Shown here: one piece after another, positions 24,701 to 40,280 of the stretch
How positions within the stretch are numbered: the stretch's first letter is position 1
How the letters are laid out: each line of letters begins with the position of its first letter
From: Syngnathus acus
Lineage: Eukaryota > Chordata > Actinopteri > Syngnathiformes > Syngnathidae
Assembly (NCBI RefSeq): GCF_901709675.1
Contig: NC_051104.1
Span: 1,489,001 to 1,553,000, forward strand
Length of the DNA stretch: 64,000 nucleotides
Direction: 5' to 3'
Made by a program: the position numbers and the translations under genes
Notes under the pieces: generated by a model
Database searches by the model: none
Told to the model about the DNA's origin: nothing
The model's input: only the letters and a program-made list of their open reading frames with translations

Positions 24701-27700
24701 GTGAAGATGATTCAAGAGTTCTTTTTGAACATGGATTGCTGTCACAGCCTCTTTAAACTCATCACCAAAATGAACATTGTTCAGCTGTTTGAACACAAAT
24801 CCATAATCGAATCCTGCTCTAGAAAGAATGGCGTAAAACTCTACAGCCGTTACGGTCAAAGTGCACCTTTTAAAGATTCCCTCCAGACAAATACTTGGTT
24901 CCTCCAACACAGCTGGTCCATCCGCGCATCTGAATGTACCAGAGGTGTGAGGGTCAGCAGAGGAGCTTATTGTAAAGACACCGTCAGTTTCTTCAAACCT
25001 CACTTTCAGCTGGTGATTGTTCGTGCTAAGCAGATTGTGAAACGTCACACTGAGCTCGATAAAGGAGATGGGCCTCCTCGGCTTCAGATAGGCCACCACA
25101 GAAGCGAAAGCCAGCTCCACGTAGAAGGCGCCGGGGACGATGGCAACGCCGTTATGCTTGTGCTCCCAGAGATATGGCACGGTCTCCGTCGTGAGATTGC
25201 ATACGTACTCTTTGTTGTTCTTCTTTATTTGGGACAACAGCGGATGTGGTGAAGAAGAAGAAGAAGACAAATCGTTTCCTTGTCTGACATCCTCGAAGTA
25301 GACCTCTTTCTGTGTGTTGTCAAACTGATAGACTGGGAACGCTGTGGGTGGTGCTTTATAACCTTGGTAGAGGTCCTGCCAGTGCACGTTGACACCCAGT
25401 TCAAATAGTTTCCCCACTGTTGACAAGATGGTTTCATATTCTTTATGCGGTCGAACAGAGAGAACAATAATGTCTTTTCCAAGTGTTTCGTGGATGTGCC
25501 TTTGAAGAGCCCTGCGAGGTCCAATCTCCACAAAGACCATGTTTCTTCTTGACTGCTTATCTCTTTCGACAGCCCGCAGTGTTTGCTCAAACAAAACTGG
25601 TTGCCTGATGTTCTTTGCCCAGTAGCTTCCGGTTCCAAAGTCACCATACACATACTTGGCTCCTGTCACAGTAGAAAATAGCTTGCATTCTATGTCGTTG
25701 ACAGCCAGGCAAGCCAGATGACTCTGAATGCCTTCAAGGATAGGATCCATGAGATGACTGTGGTAAGCTGCTGGAACATCTAAGATATGAAGAAAGATAT
25801 TCTCATCAGCGTACATCCTGTTGAGTTTCTCATGGAGGACATTTACCGCACCTTCATCTCCTGATAAAGTGCAAGACTGCGGGCTGTTGAAGGCAGCCAC
25901 GCAAATATTTTGTGAGAAGTCCTCAAGAGCTATCAGCACTTTTTCTAAAGGTATGTTGCCCACCACAAGCATCTTTCCATAGATAGCCCTACTTTGAAGC
26001 ACACTGCGGTGGTAGACCACTTTGACAGCATCTTCGAGAGACAACAAACCAGAGCAGTGAGCGGCAGCGACCTCGCCTAAGGAGTGTCCCAGCACTGTGT
26101 CAGGTTTGATGCCCCAGTGCTTCAGGAGAGCTGCTATGGCAACCTGAAGAGCAAAAAGCAAAGGCTGGACAACATCTGGCTGGCTCAGGTCAACCGTGTC
26201 GCACTCTTCGAAAAGCCACTGACTGATTCTAATGTGTTGGTTCTTCTTCTGAAAGAGGACCTCCACCTCCTGCACCTTGTCTTTGAAATAAGGAAGGGTG
26301 CTAAAGAGCTGCCTGCACATGCCTTTGAAGGCAACACCGTTTCCACTGAACACAAACACCACCTCAGTGTTTGACAATGTCAAGGCCACCTTTGCTTTCA
26401 ATGAAGACAGAAGCTGATCCTGTAAATCTGAGAGGGATGAGAAGACAAAAGCCCTGCGATATCTGTGCTTTGTGTGGCTCCGTCCACAAGCAGAGGTAAA
26501 GGATAATGCCTGCGCGTCAGCTGCTTGGCCGTCGAGAAGCCGTCTGTGGATATCAGCGAGGGATCGGATCAAGGATTCCTCAGAGGCTGCTGATGTCACA
26601 AAAATCCTGGGAGCATCTTTTGGGATATGTGCGACATTTGCAGTCTGTTTATACTCTCTTACAATTACATGTGTATTTGTGCCTCCAAACCCAAAGCTGT
26701 TAATGCCAGCCACCCGTTGACACAATCCATTCGTTCCCCACCTTTCAGCTTTTGTTGGAATACTAATTCTCATGACTTCAGCATTTATGCTGGAACAGTC
26801 TTGGGAGTAGAAAACAGATGGAACGATGGTCTGGTGCTTCATCATGAGGAGCACCTTGATGAGTCCGGCCACCCCGGCCGCAGATTCTGTGTGTCCAATA
26901 TTTCCCTTCACAGAGCCGATCCATAGAGTGTCTGCACCACCGTCTCTAGATTTGGCAACCACGTTTGAGATGCTTGTTGCCTCTGCCAAATCTCCAACGG
27001 GGGTTCCAGTTCCATGGGCCTCGATGTACTGGACATTGGCGAGGTCACGCTCGGAGTATATTTGTCGCAGCAGCGCCTCTTGTTGATGCAAGGACGGCTT
27101 GGTGATTGGTGACGCTGAATTTCCATCTTGGTTGACAGATGTTTTGGCAATGATACCCCAGATTTTGTTGCAGTCTTGTAATGCCTGTAAATGACACAAT
27201 CCTAAAAACTCTTTGATAGATTTTGTCGCATCTAGATTAAGAGATGAGTGGAGACAACTGGACTCTCCTTGGGAGCAATCAAAAACAACTCCCACAACCT
27301 TGGTTGACATCCACCAGACACAAATCGAGAAATTCCAAGGATTGGTTTCAATACTCACATTTTTGAGCGGCTTGAGAAGAACGACACCGCAGCCCTCGCC
27401 TCTGCCGTAGCCATCTGCTCGGCTGGAGAAGGGCTTGCTGGTGCCTTCGGGCGAAATCATCCTGGCTTTGCTGAGGGCCACAAACACTCGAGGCTCCAAA
27501 ATGCAGTTGACCCCTCCACACAGTGCCATCTCACAGTCCCCTGGTCAGAGAGGAAAAGGAGTACTTGATTGAAGGTAAGCCTCAAAAACAAAAACTAATC
27601 CTACAGTACAGATGCCTGAAAAAGTATCCTGAGAATATTTACAGTTTACCTTGTCTTATCGCCTGACAAGCTACGTGTAGAGCCACCAGGGAGGAGGAGC

Positions 27701-29109
27701 ATGCACTGTCCACGGCAAACGATGGCCCGGTGAGATTGAAGACAAAGGAGATCCTGTTGGCTGCCAGACTCATGGCCGTCCCCGTGGCGTTGTAGTGATT
27801 TATGGAGGCGGGGTTATTACTTCGCAGCATCTCATAGTCTCGGTTCATTAGACCTGCAACGCATTCAGCTCTGCTGGTAGTGTACTCTTGTATTTTACTT
27901 CAATATTACATATTAAGAGCTGTGTGTCAGTTTTATTTAAGGGAAAGTAAATTAACAGTCCTGGTATACAAGCAGTACAGTGACTATTTTACATAGCAGC
28001 AAGTGTCGTCACATTTGTGACATACTGTATCTATTTATCTGGGCGTCATAAATACTACTTGATGTGGTCACCAATATAAACTCCAGTTGTGCTTCCACTG
28101 ATGCACTCCATGGGGATGCTGGCATCCTCCAAGGCCCTGAAGGAGCATTGAAGGAGTAGTTTCTGCTGAGGGTCCATGACATCCGCCTCTGCCTCAGGAA
28201 TCCCAAAAAATTTGGGGTCAAACTCGTTGAACCTGAAATGGGCACCGTCTTACATCATGAACTGCATGCATAACAAAAACACAGACCGCTACAAATTTAT
28301 ATTAGTCATTTATATTGAATTTATATTGAGAATGGAAGTTGTAAATATGACGGATCTTTTGAAAGGTTGAAAATTCAAGATTCAAGAAGTTTATTGGCCA
28401 TGTTTGGGCATGCCAAACAAGGAATTTGACTCCGGTAGATCTCAGCCTCTGTTCAACATTTAGGTGACTAACAACATTCAGGACATGTGCGAAAATTGAC
28501 AATTATTCTCAAACATCCCCTGATTTTAAACTCCCAGGAGGGCAAAATGGTAAATAAATGCTACTAATATTGCAACTGACAATCTGAATTCTTCCGCTTA
28601 CCAGTCTATGAAAGCAGCTTTGGTGGTTTGCGTCTTTCCAGGTTTGCTGCCATCAAGTTCATACCAGGAATCTTTGTCAAACCTCTCAGCTGGAATATCC
28701 ACAACACAATTTTTGCCCTCTGACAGAACCCTCCAAAAATTATCCAAGCCTTCACCTAAAAACCACAGGGACGACAGACTAACATAAACCTCAACCAAAA
28801 TGTTATTATTGTAAATACTTCAAATTGTTTTTAATTATTTTGATATCCAGCAAGAGAGCTTCCACTTCTTATACTATATGTAATTATACTATAGTTATAT
28901 ATAATTTTTCTCTATGGAAGGATTTATTTGATCCAAATTGTATGATCCAAGGAATTTTAAAAAAAAGTATCATTTGCCAAGTCATTCGAGACATGGTAAT
29001 TTGAAATTGTTGCTTATAAGGCAAACAAAATGTATTATTTGTGGGGCAGTGTACCTCCCGGGAAGTTGCATCCGATCCCGATGACGGCGATGTCGTCAGC
29101 AGCATCCAT
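21746..29109 (-). CDS. Animal type I polyketide synthase (PKS-B), 2064 aa
   Basis: Paralogue of PKS-A on the opposite strand. Exons: 29109-29055, 28755-28602, 28232-28072, 27853-27650, 27540-27359, 27184-21746, with intron positions and phases (1,2,1,1,0) identical to PKS-A. Ketosynthase: Cys175 in SACSSSL, His309, and the NIGHTES histidine. Acyltransferase: GHSLGE with AAYH motif. Dehydratase: intact HKHNGVAIVP and Asp in HPVLLDYFLQ. The ER-like part lacks a glycine-rich cofactor motif. Ketoreductase: GGLTGLG and NYAAAN. Acyl carrier protein: Ser2021 in LGVDSM. No releasing domain is seen. The last intron (27358-27185) has no stop codon and is 174 nt, so the frame runs through it. The start at 29109 has the better Kozak context (AAC ATG G) and matches PKS-A; an in-frame ATG at 29127 would add six residues. 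Confidence 0.93.
28373..28440 (-). mobile_element. LINE-type 3' tail in PKS-B intron 2
   Basis: Read on the minus strand, this ends in CCAATAAACTTCTTGAATCT with TTGAATC repeats, a common 3' terminus of fish non-LTR elements. Only the tail remains. Confidence 0.45.
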
Positions 29110-29170
29110 GTTGGTTCTTTTTTCCATGTGAAGTTTCAGTCTTCAAGTGAGTAGAACTTCTCTTTTTCCA

Positions 29171-29178
29171 CTTATAAA
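29171..29178 (-). promoter_or_regulatory. TATA-like box of PKS-B
   Basis: TTTATAAG on the minus strand lies 62 bp before the PKS-B start codon. It sits about 157 bp past the yme1l1 polyadenylation signal. Confidence 0.4.
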
Positions 29179-29334
29179 CACTTGAGAGGAGGGGCAACCA
29201 AAGAGAACTCAACAATGTCCCTATGTCTGACTGTGGAACTAATTGCAGGTTCGATCATGACAGTAAATTACCTGTTGCGGATGATACCTTCGGTTCAAAA
29301 TGAACGACCATTGTCAGGTGGAGAAAGAATGACC

Positions 29335-29340
29335 TTTATT
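29335..29340 (-). terminator. Polyadenylation signal of yme1l1
   Basis: AATAAA on the minus strand lies about 360 bp after the yme1l1 stop codon. Confidence 0.6.
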
Positions 29341-29701
29341 TGAGCAAGAATCCGGGAGGAAATGGAGGGCACTTCAATAAATAAAAGTAGCTCTTTTCAG
29401 GAGGTATGATGCTGAAAAAGTACTGCACCCGGCTATACAAAATGGTACCTTCTAGGTATCCAGAGCTTCCTTGTTGAATAAATAGAAGCACTGGTGCTCG
29501 TGTGTCTTGTCCATGAAATGAGGTTACTTTGTCATCCAATCCGACCGATAAAATTAAATCTAAAAATGACTAGAAAAAGCAGTTGAGAGTTTTAAATAAC
29601 TCAGCGTTCTGGGTTGACACAGTATGTACGTTGCGGCCTCGCTGTACTGTGCAGGACAAAAAGACATGAGGACTGCACAGTACAGGGAAGTGGGGGATAT
29701 C

Positions 29702-32700
29702 TTAGTGGTCCAGCGGTTTTCCCTCCAGAACCAGTTGGATCTCTTTGGCGTCCAAAGTCTCGTACCTGAGGAGGGCGTCGGCGAGCTTCTCGTGCTCATT
29801 TTTGTATTTCTTCAGGAGGATCTTGGCCCGCTCGTACGAGTCCTGCAAATGCAATTGTTTTAAGGCGGTTCAGACAAACATGAGAGAAATGAATAAAAGA
29901 AAGACAAGTTTTTCCTCAAAGAACAAGCTGTTATTTTCCTGCACGTTAAGTGTCAAAATTTTGGAAACACCGTGTACTATTCAGTGAGCTACTTGTGTGA
30001 AATTTCCACCGCTTTAATCAAAAATCGGGAGCGAAACAGACCTTCAAGAGTATCCTGACTTCCTGTTCGATGGCGGCTTGCGTCTCAGGACTTTGTTTGG
30101 ACACGTCGCCGTAGGTCATGACTCCGAGCTATAGGAAACAAATGAGCAGGCGTGTGACATCGTCATCCACTGAATAGCCTCCTTAAGAAAATGCACACTG
30201 ACGAATTGACCTTGTCACTCATGCCGAACCTGGTCACCATCAAATTAGCAATTTTGGTTGCCCCGTCAAAGTCGCTGGATGCACCTAAAATGGAGGATTC
30301 CAATGAGGTGCGAATTGAGTGGACGGCAGGAGGGCGCACAAAGCAAGTGCACAGGTATCCCTCACCTGTGGTGATGAAGTCATCGCCGAAGATGAGCTCC
30401 TCTGCCACTCGCCCACCCATGCTGACGTCCATCTGGGCTAGCAACTGCGCCCTGGTCTCGCTCCAGCGGTCGTTTTCTGGGAGCAGCGACACCTAGAGGA
30501 CAACCACAAAATAAAAATAAAACCAAACCGGTGCAACTATAGTAGCACTTTCTTTGGCCTGGGAGTGGCTTGTTCAGCAGTCAAAATATTTTGTGCTTGT
30601 TTGTGTTGAAAATGTTCTTGTATTGCATGCTTTTATTTTGAAGGTCTGATTTCAAATTTAAAACTCATTGCAAATGGAATCATATGAAAAGTTGGGCAGA
30701 ACAAAAACAGAGGTTCCCCTGTATCTATTTTTTTTTGACTGACGTGTCCGAGCGTGGGTCCGCGTGGCATGATGGTGGCCTTATTGATGGGCATGGCGTC
30801 CTTGGTGTAGTATGCCACGATGGCGTGGCCCGACTCGTGATAGGCCGTGATGGTCTTGTTCTTCTTGTCAATCACCACGCTCCTCCTCTCAGGGCCTACA
30901 ATGAACAATTGGGTCCATTGTTAAGACACCCACCCATTTCCTCCCTACCTTGCGCTTCACTTCCTCACTCGCTCACCCATGAGAATCTTGTCCTTGGCGA
31001 ATTCCAGGTCCTTCATGCCGACCATCTCTTTCCCATCCATCGCCGCCTTCAAGGCTGCCTGGTTGACCAGGTTTTCCAGCTCGGCTCCCGTGAAGCCCAC
31101 CGTGCCTCTGGCGATAATTTCAGGCTCCACCTCTGTAACATAACAAAGAGCACTGTTACTAAGAGGACAACAGCTACTCATTATGTGTATTTTTTTAAAG
31201 TGACTATAAGTGTTATATACAGTAAATGCTATAAATGTAAATTGTAGCCGAGTTAGTTTTCTTTTTCTTCTTTTTTTAAAGTACTCACCTTTTTGTTTTA
31301 TTTCATGATTCATTTCTTCAACTTTACTTTTAGTTATTTTGTTAGTTTGAGTTAATTGTCATAACTGTGCTAGTGACAGACTACCTGAGTCCACTTTGAT
31401 CTTGTTCAGGTACCAGTTGAGGATCTCAGTCCGTCCCTTGACGTCGGGTCGAGGGACCGTCACGTGCATGTCGAACCTGCCCGGTCGCACCAGAGCGCTG
31501 ATGGCGAGGAGATGATTATTGATCAAGCAGAGGAATGACATTTGGAAATGAAAGTTCTAAAACTGCAAACGTACTTATCCAGGGCTTCTGCAAAGTTGGT
31601 AGCACCGATGACGATGACGCCCTCATTTGGTTTAAACCTGTCAAAAAACAACCCAACATGATACACTGAACTTCATTGGAAACTTTTGACAACCCTATGT
31701 CCAAATATGATCAAATATCTTCTTCCAAATAAAAGATCCTCGGGGTGATGACCACAGAAGGACTGACTGACCCGTCCATTTCGGCCAACAGCTGGTTGAT
31801 GGTTTGTCTGGAGTACGGATGCATGGGAGACTCGATCCTCTTCCCTCCGACGCTGTCCAGCTCGTCGATGAAAATGACGCAAGGCGCATTGGCTTTGGCT
31901 TCCTCTGTCGATACAAACAGAGAATGTGACCAAGAAAAACTTGTGTTTGGGATTAGATTACACTTGGTTAACATTTACTTAATTTATACTGTCTGGCCCT
32001 TTGAGGGCAATCATTACAATCATCATTCAAGCCATTTTTCATGGCTCTGCTTAGTTAAATGAAAGAGGGGGTGGAATTTACTAGTAGTACCATCAGCTAT
32101 CGCTTTGAGATTTGGCCATGCTGGGCTGCATTCACATCAATCAATTGCTTTCCCTGAACCTTACTGAATAGGTTCCTGATGCGGCTGGCACCCACTCCCA
32201 CAAACATCTCATCAAACTCAGAACCAGAGGCATAGTAGAAAGGCACGTCCGCCTCGCCGGCGACCGCCCGGGCTAGCAGTGTCTTCCCGGTGCCTGGTGG
32301 CCCGACCAGGAGGATTCCTGCATGAAGATTGGATTAAAAAAAAAACGAAGAGATCGGGCAGAACCGGATGGGAAACCTGGAATACCTTTGGGCAGCTTCC
32401 CACCCAAAACTGTGAACTTGTCCGGGTTCCGGAGGAATTCCACAACATCCTGCAGCTCATTCTTTGCCTCTTCCACTCCCTTAACGTGCTCGAATGTCAC
32501 ATTCTTCATTTGGATAGGGTCGATGGCCGAGTCCAGGCCCGATGTGGTGCGGAACCTCACTATGAGAACACAAACCTACTCAGTGTTTTGTAGAATTTAT
32601 ATAGAATGTAACTACGAGGGTTAGGGTATGCGTGCATGTGGCTGTCAGATCATTTAAGAGGAGGAAAAGGGACAAACCAGCATCAGAAAAGGAGCCTTTA

Positions 32701-34654
32701 CCCGAGAGAAAGGGGGATCTGGACAGACCATAAATGCCGAGTAGAAGAAGCACCAACAGCACAAATCTGGTTCTCCTCAATGAATCTGCAAACGGAGCAA
32801 AGTTGAAACAAAAATATCAGAAAAGAGATTTGCTGGGAAAAGGGAATCAGCATCCTGCCTTGCGTCTTCTGTGTGTAGGCCTGCGATCGCATGAAGCCCT
32901 CAGAGAAGCCCAACTTGAAGGTCTCTTCTTGGTTCTGTGGAAGGTTCCTGCTTTTTGTCAGTTGGTCCAACGAATGAGCCTCTGTACCCTTTTCCCTCGT
33001 CAGAAACCCCTATAAGGAAACAAAGGAGATATTACTCATGAGATTTTGGACTTGCCTTTTCAGTTGGTGTGCTTCAAGGAGATCAAAAAGTCCTTTTTGA
33101 AAGAACCCAAGCAAGGCGTCACACCACACGTAATGTATCAAATGTGAGGAGTGAGGTGGGCTCCCGACCTTAATGAAAGCCGGTGTATAAGGATCGGACT
33201 CAGTCGGAACATCGTCACCGGACGCCGTCTTTCTGCTCTTTGGTCTGAGAGTCTTGAAATCTCGACTCTGGATCCACACTGAACATAGCCCCAAACAAAG
33301 CACAACAAATGGCTTTAAAAAAAATCTGTGGGTCTGTAATACACTAATGGCGAGGTGTTACTAACAGGGTAAAAACTGAAGCTCAGTGCAAACGTCTCGT
33401 AGAGGTCTGTGATTTTGCCTGTGGAATACTGGCGAGCCAAAAAATCTTCTGTGTGCAAACCCTATGACAAACCAAAACATTTTCATCATAAACTGTATTT
33501 TTCTTTTTAAAATGTGGACAGAGAGGCTTACTTCATCAGCACTGAGCAACTAACCGTGCTTGTTGTGAAAGAAGCTGTGCGCCGAAACGTGACTCGTCCT
33601 CCATACCGAGGGGACGGCAGGCGGCTCCTCCGAGCCCAGTGTGGGCAGTAGCCTGTCCAGTAGCTTGTCCAGGTGACTGCCTCGAATGTCTGACATACCC
33701 AGATCTCGAAGACTTGCGTTGGGCTACAAGAGTGGGAAGAAAAATAATAAAACATGTATCCTTATGAAGCAAACATCATGATCACTTTACAGTCACCAAG
33801 GCACATTCAAAATCGTAAACTCACCTCTTTTGCATGTGCAGTGTGTTCTGGGCTGAAGTCTTTGTGCAGGGTCTGCACTGATGCCGTGGCAGTGTTCTTC
33901 AGTGAGTGGAGGGCGCCAATGAGCTGGTTGAGAGGCACAATCATCTAATGGAGGGGTGGGTGACACGACACATACCACTGTCAATTATATATGGAACTAC
34001 ATTATGTCACGAAGAGAATTCTTCAATGTGACTTCACCTTCAAGTGGGCACCTGTTATTTTAACACAGTTTATTCCAAAGTACAAATTTAAGTATATAGT
34101 TACAAAAGAAAAAAAACTTTGCTCAAGCACAGAAATCGAATCAGCACTTCCTTTGGTACTTGTTTTAATATACGTAGTTAATAGTACCATTGGTACAGAG
34201 CAGAAGTACTTTTGTCATGTGTGTATGTATTTACATAACCGTTTCCACGTAACTCCTCGTCCACGAATGGCAGTTGTGTAATCTTAAATTGGCGACCGTT
34301 ATTTTACTTTACATTAAGGTTCACCATTTATTTCCCCTTTCTCTTAATTTGACAGGTGCAAAAATTACGCTTGATTACTGAATTTGTGACGTAAGCATGG
34401 TCCGACGGTGAAACGATCACACGCGTTTATGCTAATATTAGCCAAATATTTGCGATAAAAGAGGCAGGAAGAACAGCCTTGACAAGTACACATCACGGTA
34501 CAGTTAATAAACCAGAAAATACTTCACCAGGCGACCAAAATGATATTACATAAGAGGAATGTTGCTCGATATGAGCTAACTAGCTAGGGCAACAACAACA
34601 AAAAAACAGCACCTCGCTTACCTGCTGTGGCTGAAACGACGACAGGGAAAACAT
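29702..34654 (-). CDS. yme1l1: Mitochondrial i-AAA protease Yme1l1, 711 aa
   Basis: ATP-dependent zinc metalloprotease of the inner mitochondrial membrane (processing of OPA1 and lipid-transfer proteins in the family). Exons: 34654-34622, 33944-33825, 33723-33555, 33461-33366, 33278-33169, 33009-32859, 32785-32702, 32559-32386, 32317-32165, 31904-31772, 31637-31575, 31497-31385, 31132-30977, 30895-30744, 30492-30366, 30284-30211, 30128-30042, 29842-29702. The N-terminus MFSLSS matches vertebrate Yme1l1. A single membrane segment ([15 protein letters not shown]) lies in exon 7. Walker A GPPGTGKT is at 318-325, Walker B is VIFIDELD, and the zinc site is HESGH at 538-542. The intron after exon 6 has a GC donor. 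The gene is head to head with mastl, as in human, and its 3' end nearly touches the PKS-B promoter. Confidence 0.95.
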
Positions 34655-35313
34655 TTTGGCTGAATAAAACACAAAAGTGGAACGTAAATGTACGAGGAGA
34701 AGCCCTCCGTGTGCTTTTAAAGGAACATGTAGTCCCAAGTCGGTGTTTTTCTTCTAACACAACGACTTTCGGCTGGTTTGCTAACAACGCCGACAGACAA
34801 CTCCTCTTGACATCCAATGCTGATGAAAAATACTACAAAATGACGTCACTCGAATGCTGAGCGAGAAAAACATATGACAATTTTTATCCCTAGTCTTAAT
34901 TAGATTTTTATAAATACAACAGCCTGGGGTGACAAACACATAGGCAAATCATTATTTTACAGAAATAAGTAATTAAAACGTGACATTATCAGCAGGCGCG
35001 GAGGCCACCAGAGGGTAAACATCTTGCGTTGCCAGTTACAACCTTTTTTTTCTTCTTTTTATTACTATGCAAATGTTCGTTATGCCAGCCCGATCACATA
35101 TGGCACTGACACCGGCGGTATTCGAAAACACAATAATTCCTGTATAATTATGAACAGGCATCTGCTTGCCTACCTCAATAGAGGTCAGAGGACCCAGGGT
35201 GAAGGGTGCTGAATTCAAATTTCAAAACAAACAGCAACTCTTGTCCAACATGCGAATGTTTATTTTAGGCTAGTTGGTGGCTTTTAGAGAGAGGGAGAAA
35301 AAACACTAACACG
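34655..35313. promoter_or_regulatory. Bidirectional promoter of yme1l1 and mastl
   Basis: 659 bp separate the two divergent start codons. A full CRE palindrome TGACGTCA is at 34841-34848, and a CTCF-like CCACCAGAGGGT is at about 35006-35017. No TATA box is apparent. Confidence 0.6.
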
Positions 35314-38960
<3,647 letters not shown>

Positions 38961-40280
38961 TCGCCATCGTCATTTTAACTGCAGTTAAGACAAAAAAAAC
39001 GTATGTGCAATCACTACTTTATATGATTTTTATCTCATGAAGTTCTTAAATTTATCAGTTTCCCATACGGGTGTCGGTTTAGTTTTTCTGTGGCATTTGT
39101 TTGAAGTTTAAAGTAAAGGTAGCACTTGCTGGAGAATGCTAATAATATATACAACACTTCTATATTTTTGTCTTGTTATTGTAATTTGAAACGCTGCTTC
39201 CAAACACAAAGCTGCTGCTTTTATGTCAGAAAGAGAAAGGCAAATAAAACTGTTTGTAACATCCCTTCTGCAGCCTTTTTCAAACAAGTCACGTCACTTT
39301 TGCATTATGAAACTTTTATTTGAGGCTTGGATTATGACATGCATACACATTCCAGTAGAAACTATCACTTGATTTATTCTGTTATTAAAACATAAATGGC
39401 TCTTTAAAGGATTAGCGCTTCTGCAAATCCGGCTAATATACTCCTTAATACATAACACACAAAATATTATATTTGAACGGGTAAATTGAATGGCTGTCAC
39501 AAAAAGTCAGTTTGTGTTCAGAGTACAAGCAAATTAGATTTTACTGGGTTGAGTTCATGTTATTCGTATATTCATTTGGTCCATTTGCTACAAGGTGTGC
39601 ACCTAAAAATGTAGAGGCACTTTCTACGTGGAGACCACCAGGATGAACCGAAATGCCGCACGGTTGTTTAGCTGCTAAACGCAATAAATATCAACTTAAC
39701 ACGTAAGGTTGCAACATTTTCAAAGTTGGAAACTTCCTATGGGAATTTTTAGGGACACTTCAAAAGGGACCTTTGTGGTATTTTCAGAAAGGGAGGTTTT
39801 GAGTGATTTATGAGTCAAATTTATTTGATTTCATTCATTTGATAAATGTTTCCTATTTGGAATATTTCCCAAATTCTCCATCTTAAATTACCATGGGAAT
39901 TTACCAAAAATGTTTTTTTTTGCAAACCTATCAACGCAGAATTACAAAGAATGTCACACAGTACAGTAATTCTCAATCTTTCTTCTAAACTACCAAATGG
40001 TTACATCTTTTGTTTTAGCAGCATTGCTCCGGGCGACTAAAGTGAAAGATTAAAAATCACATCAAGCTCATAACAGAATCTGGCCCGCTTTGTGCAAAGT
40101 AAGCCCTAGTTGCTATGGAAACCGCCTTAACAACATCATCATCACATTCTTTAGTATGCACGTTTACTCACAAGACTCTTTTCTCCTTCTTTAGTGCAAA
40201 AGCAAACGTAGAAAGCGCTTTAGCCAACCTGCTAACCGGCGAGGATTTTTCTTGGTGGCCGTTTCCTCATTTCTTTCAGT
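38961..40280. other. Convergent 3' ends of mastl and acbd5
   Basis: The mastl 3' UTR runs to about 39270. The remainder is AT-rich, with no gene recognised; part of it should be acbd5 3' UTR. No clear repeat is seen. Confidence 0.55.

Noticed and set aside
22509-26926. Plus-strand open frames opposite PKS-B
   Set aside because: They are antisense shadows of a strongly conserved coding exon and show no domain.
21746-27529. A single uninterrupted 1927-codon frame as a one-exon gene
   Set aside because: The upstream part aligns with PKS-A exon 5, then 58 codons have no counterpart and are bounded by GT and AG; it is exon 5 plus a stop-free intron plus exon 6. Four earlier exons complete the gene.
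33362-33461. yme1l1 exon 4 ending at 33362 with donor GTAACA
   Set aside because: It requires a frame that does not follow from exon 3. The donor GTTAGT at 33365 keeps phase and gives CTELQFLP, which matches human CSDLQYWP.
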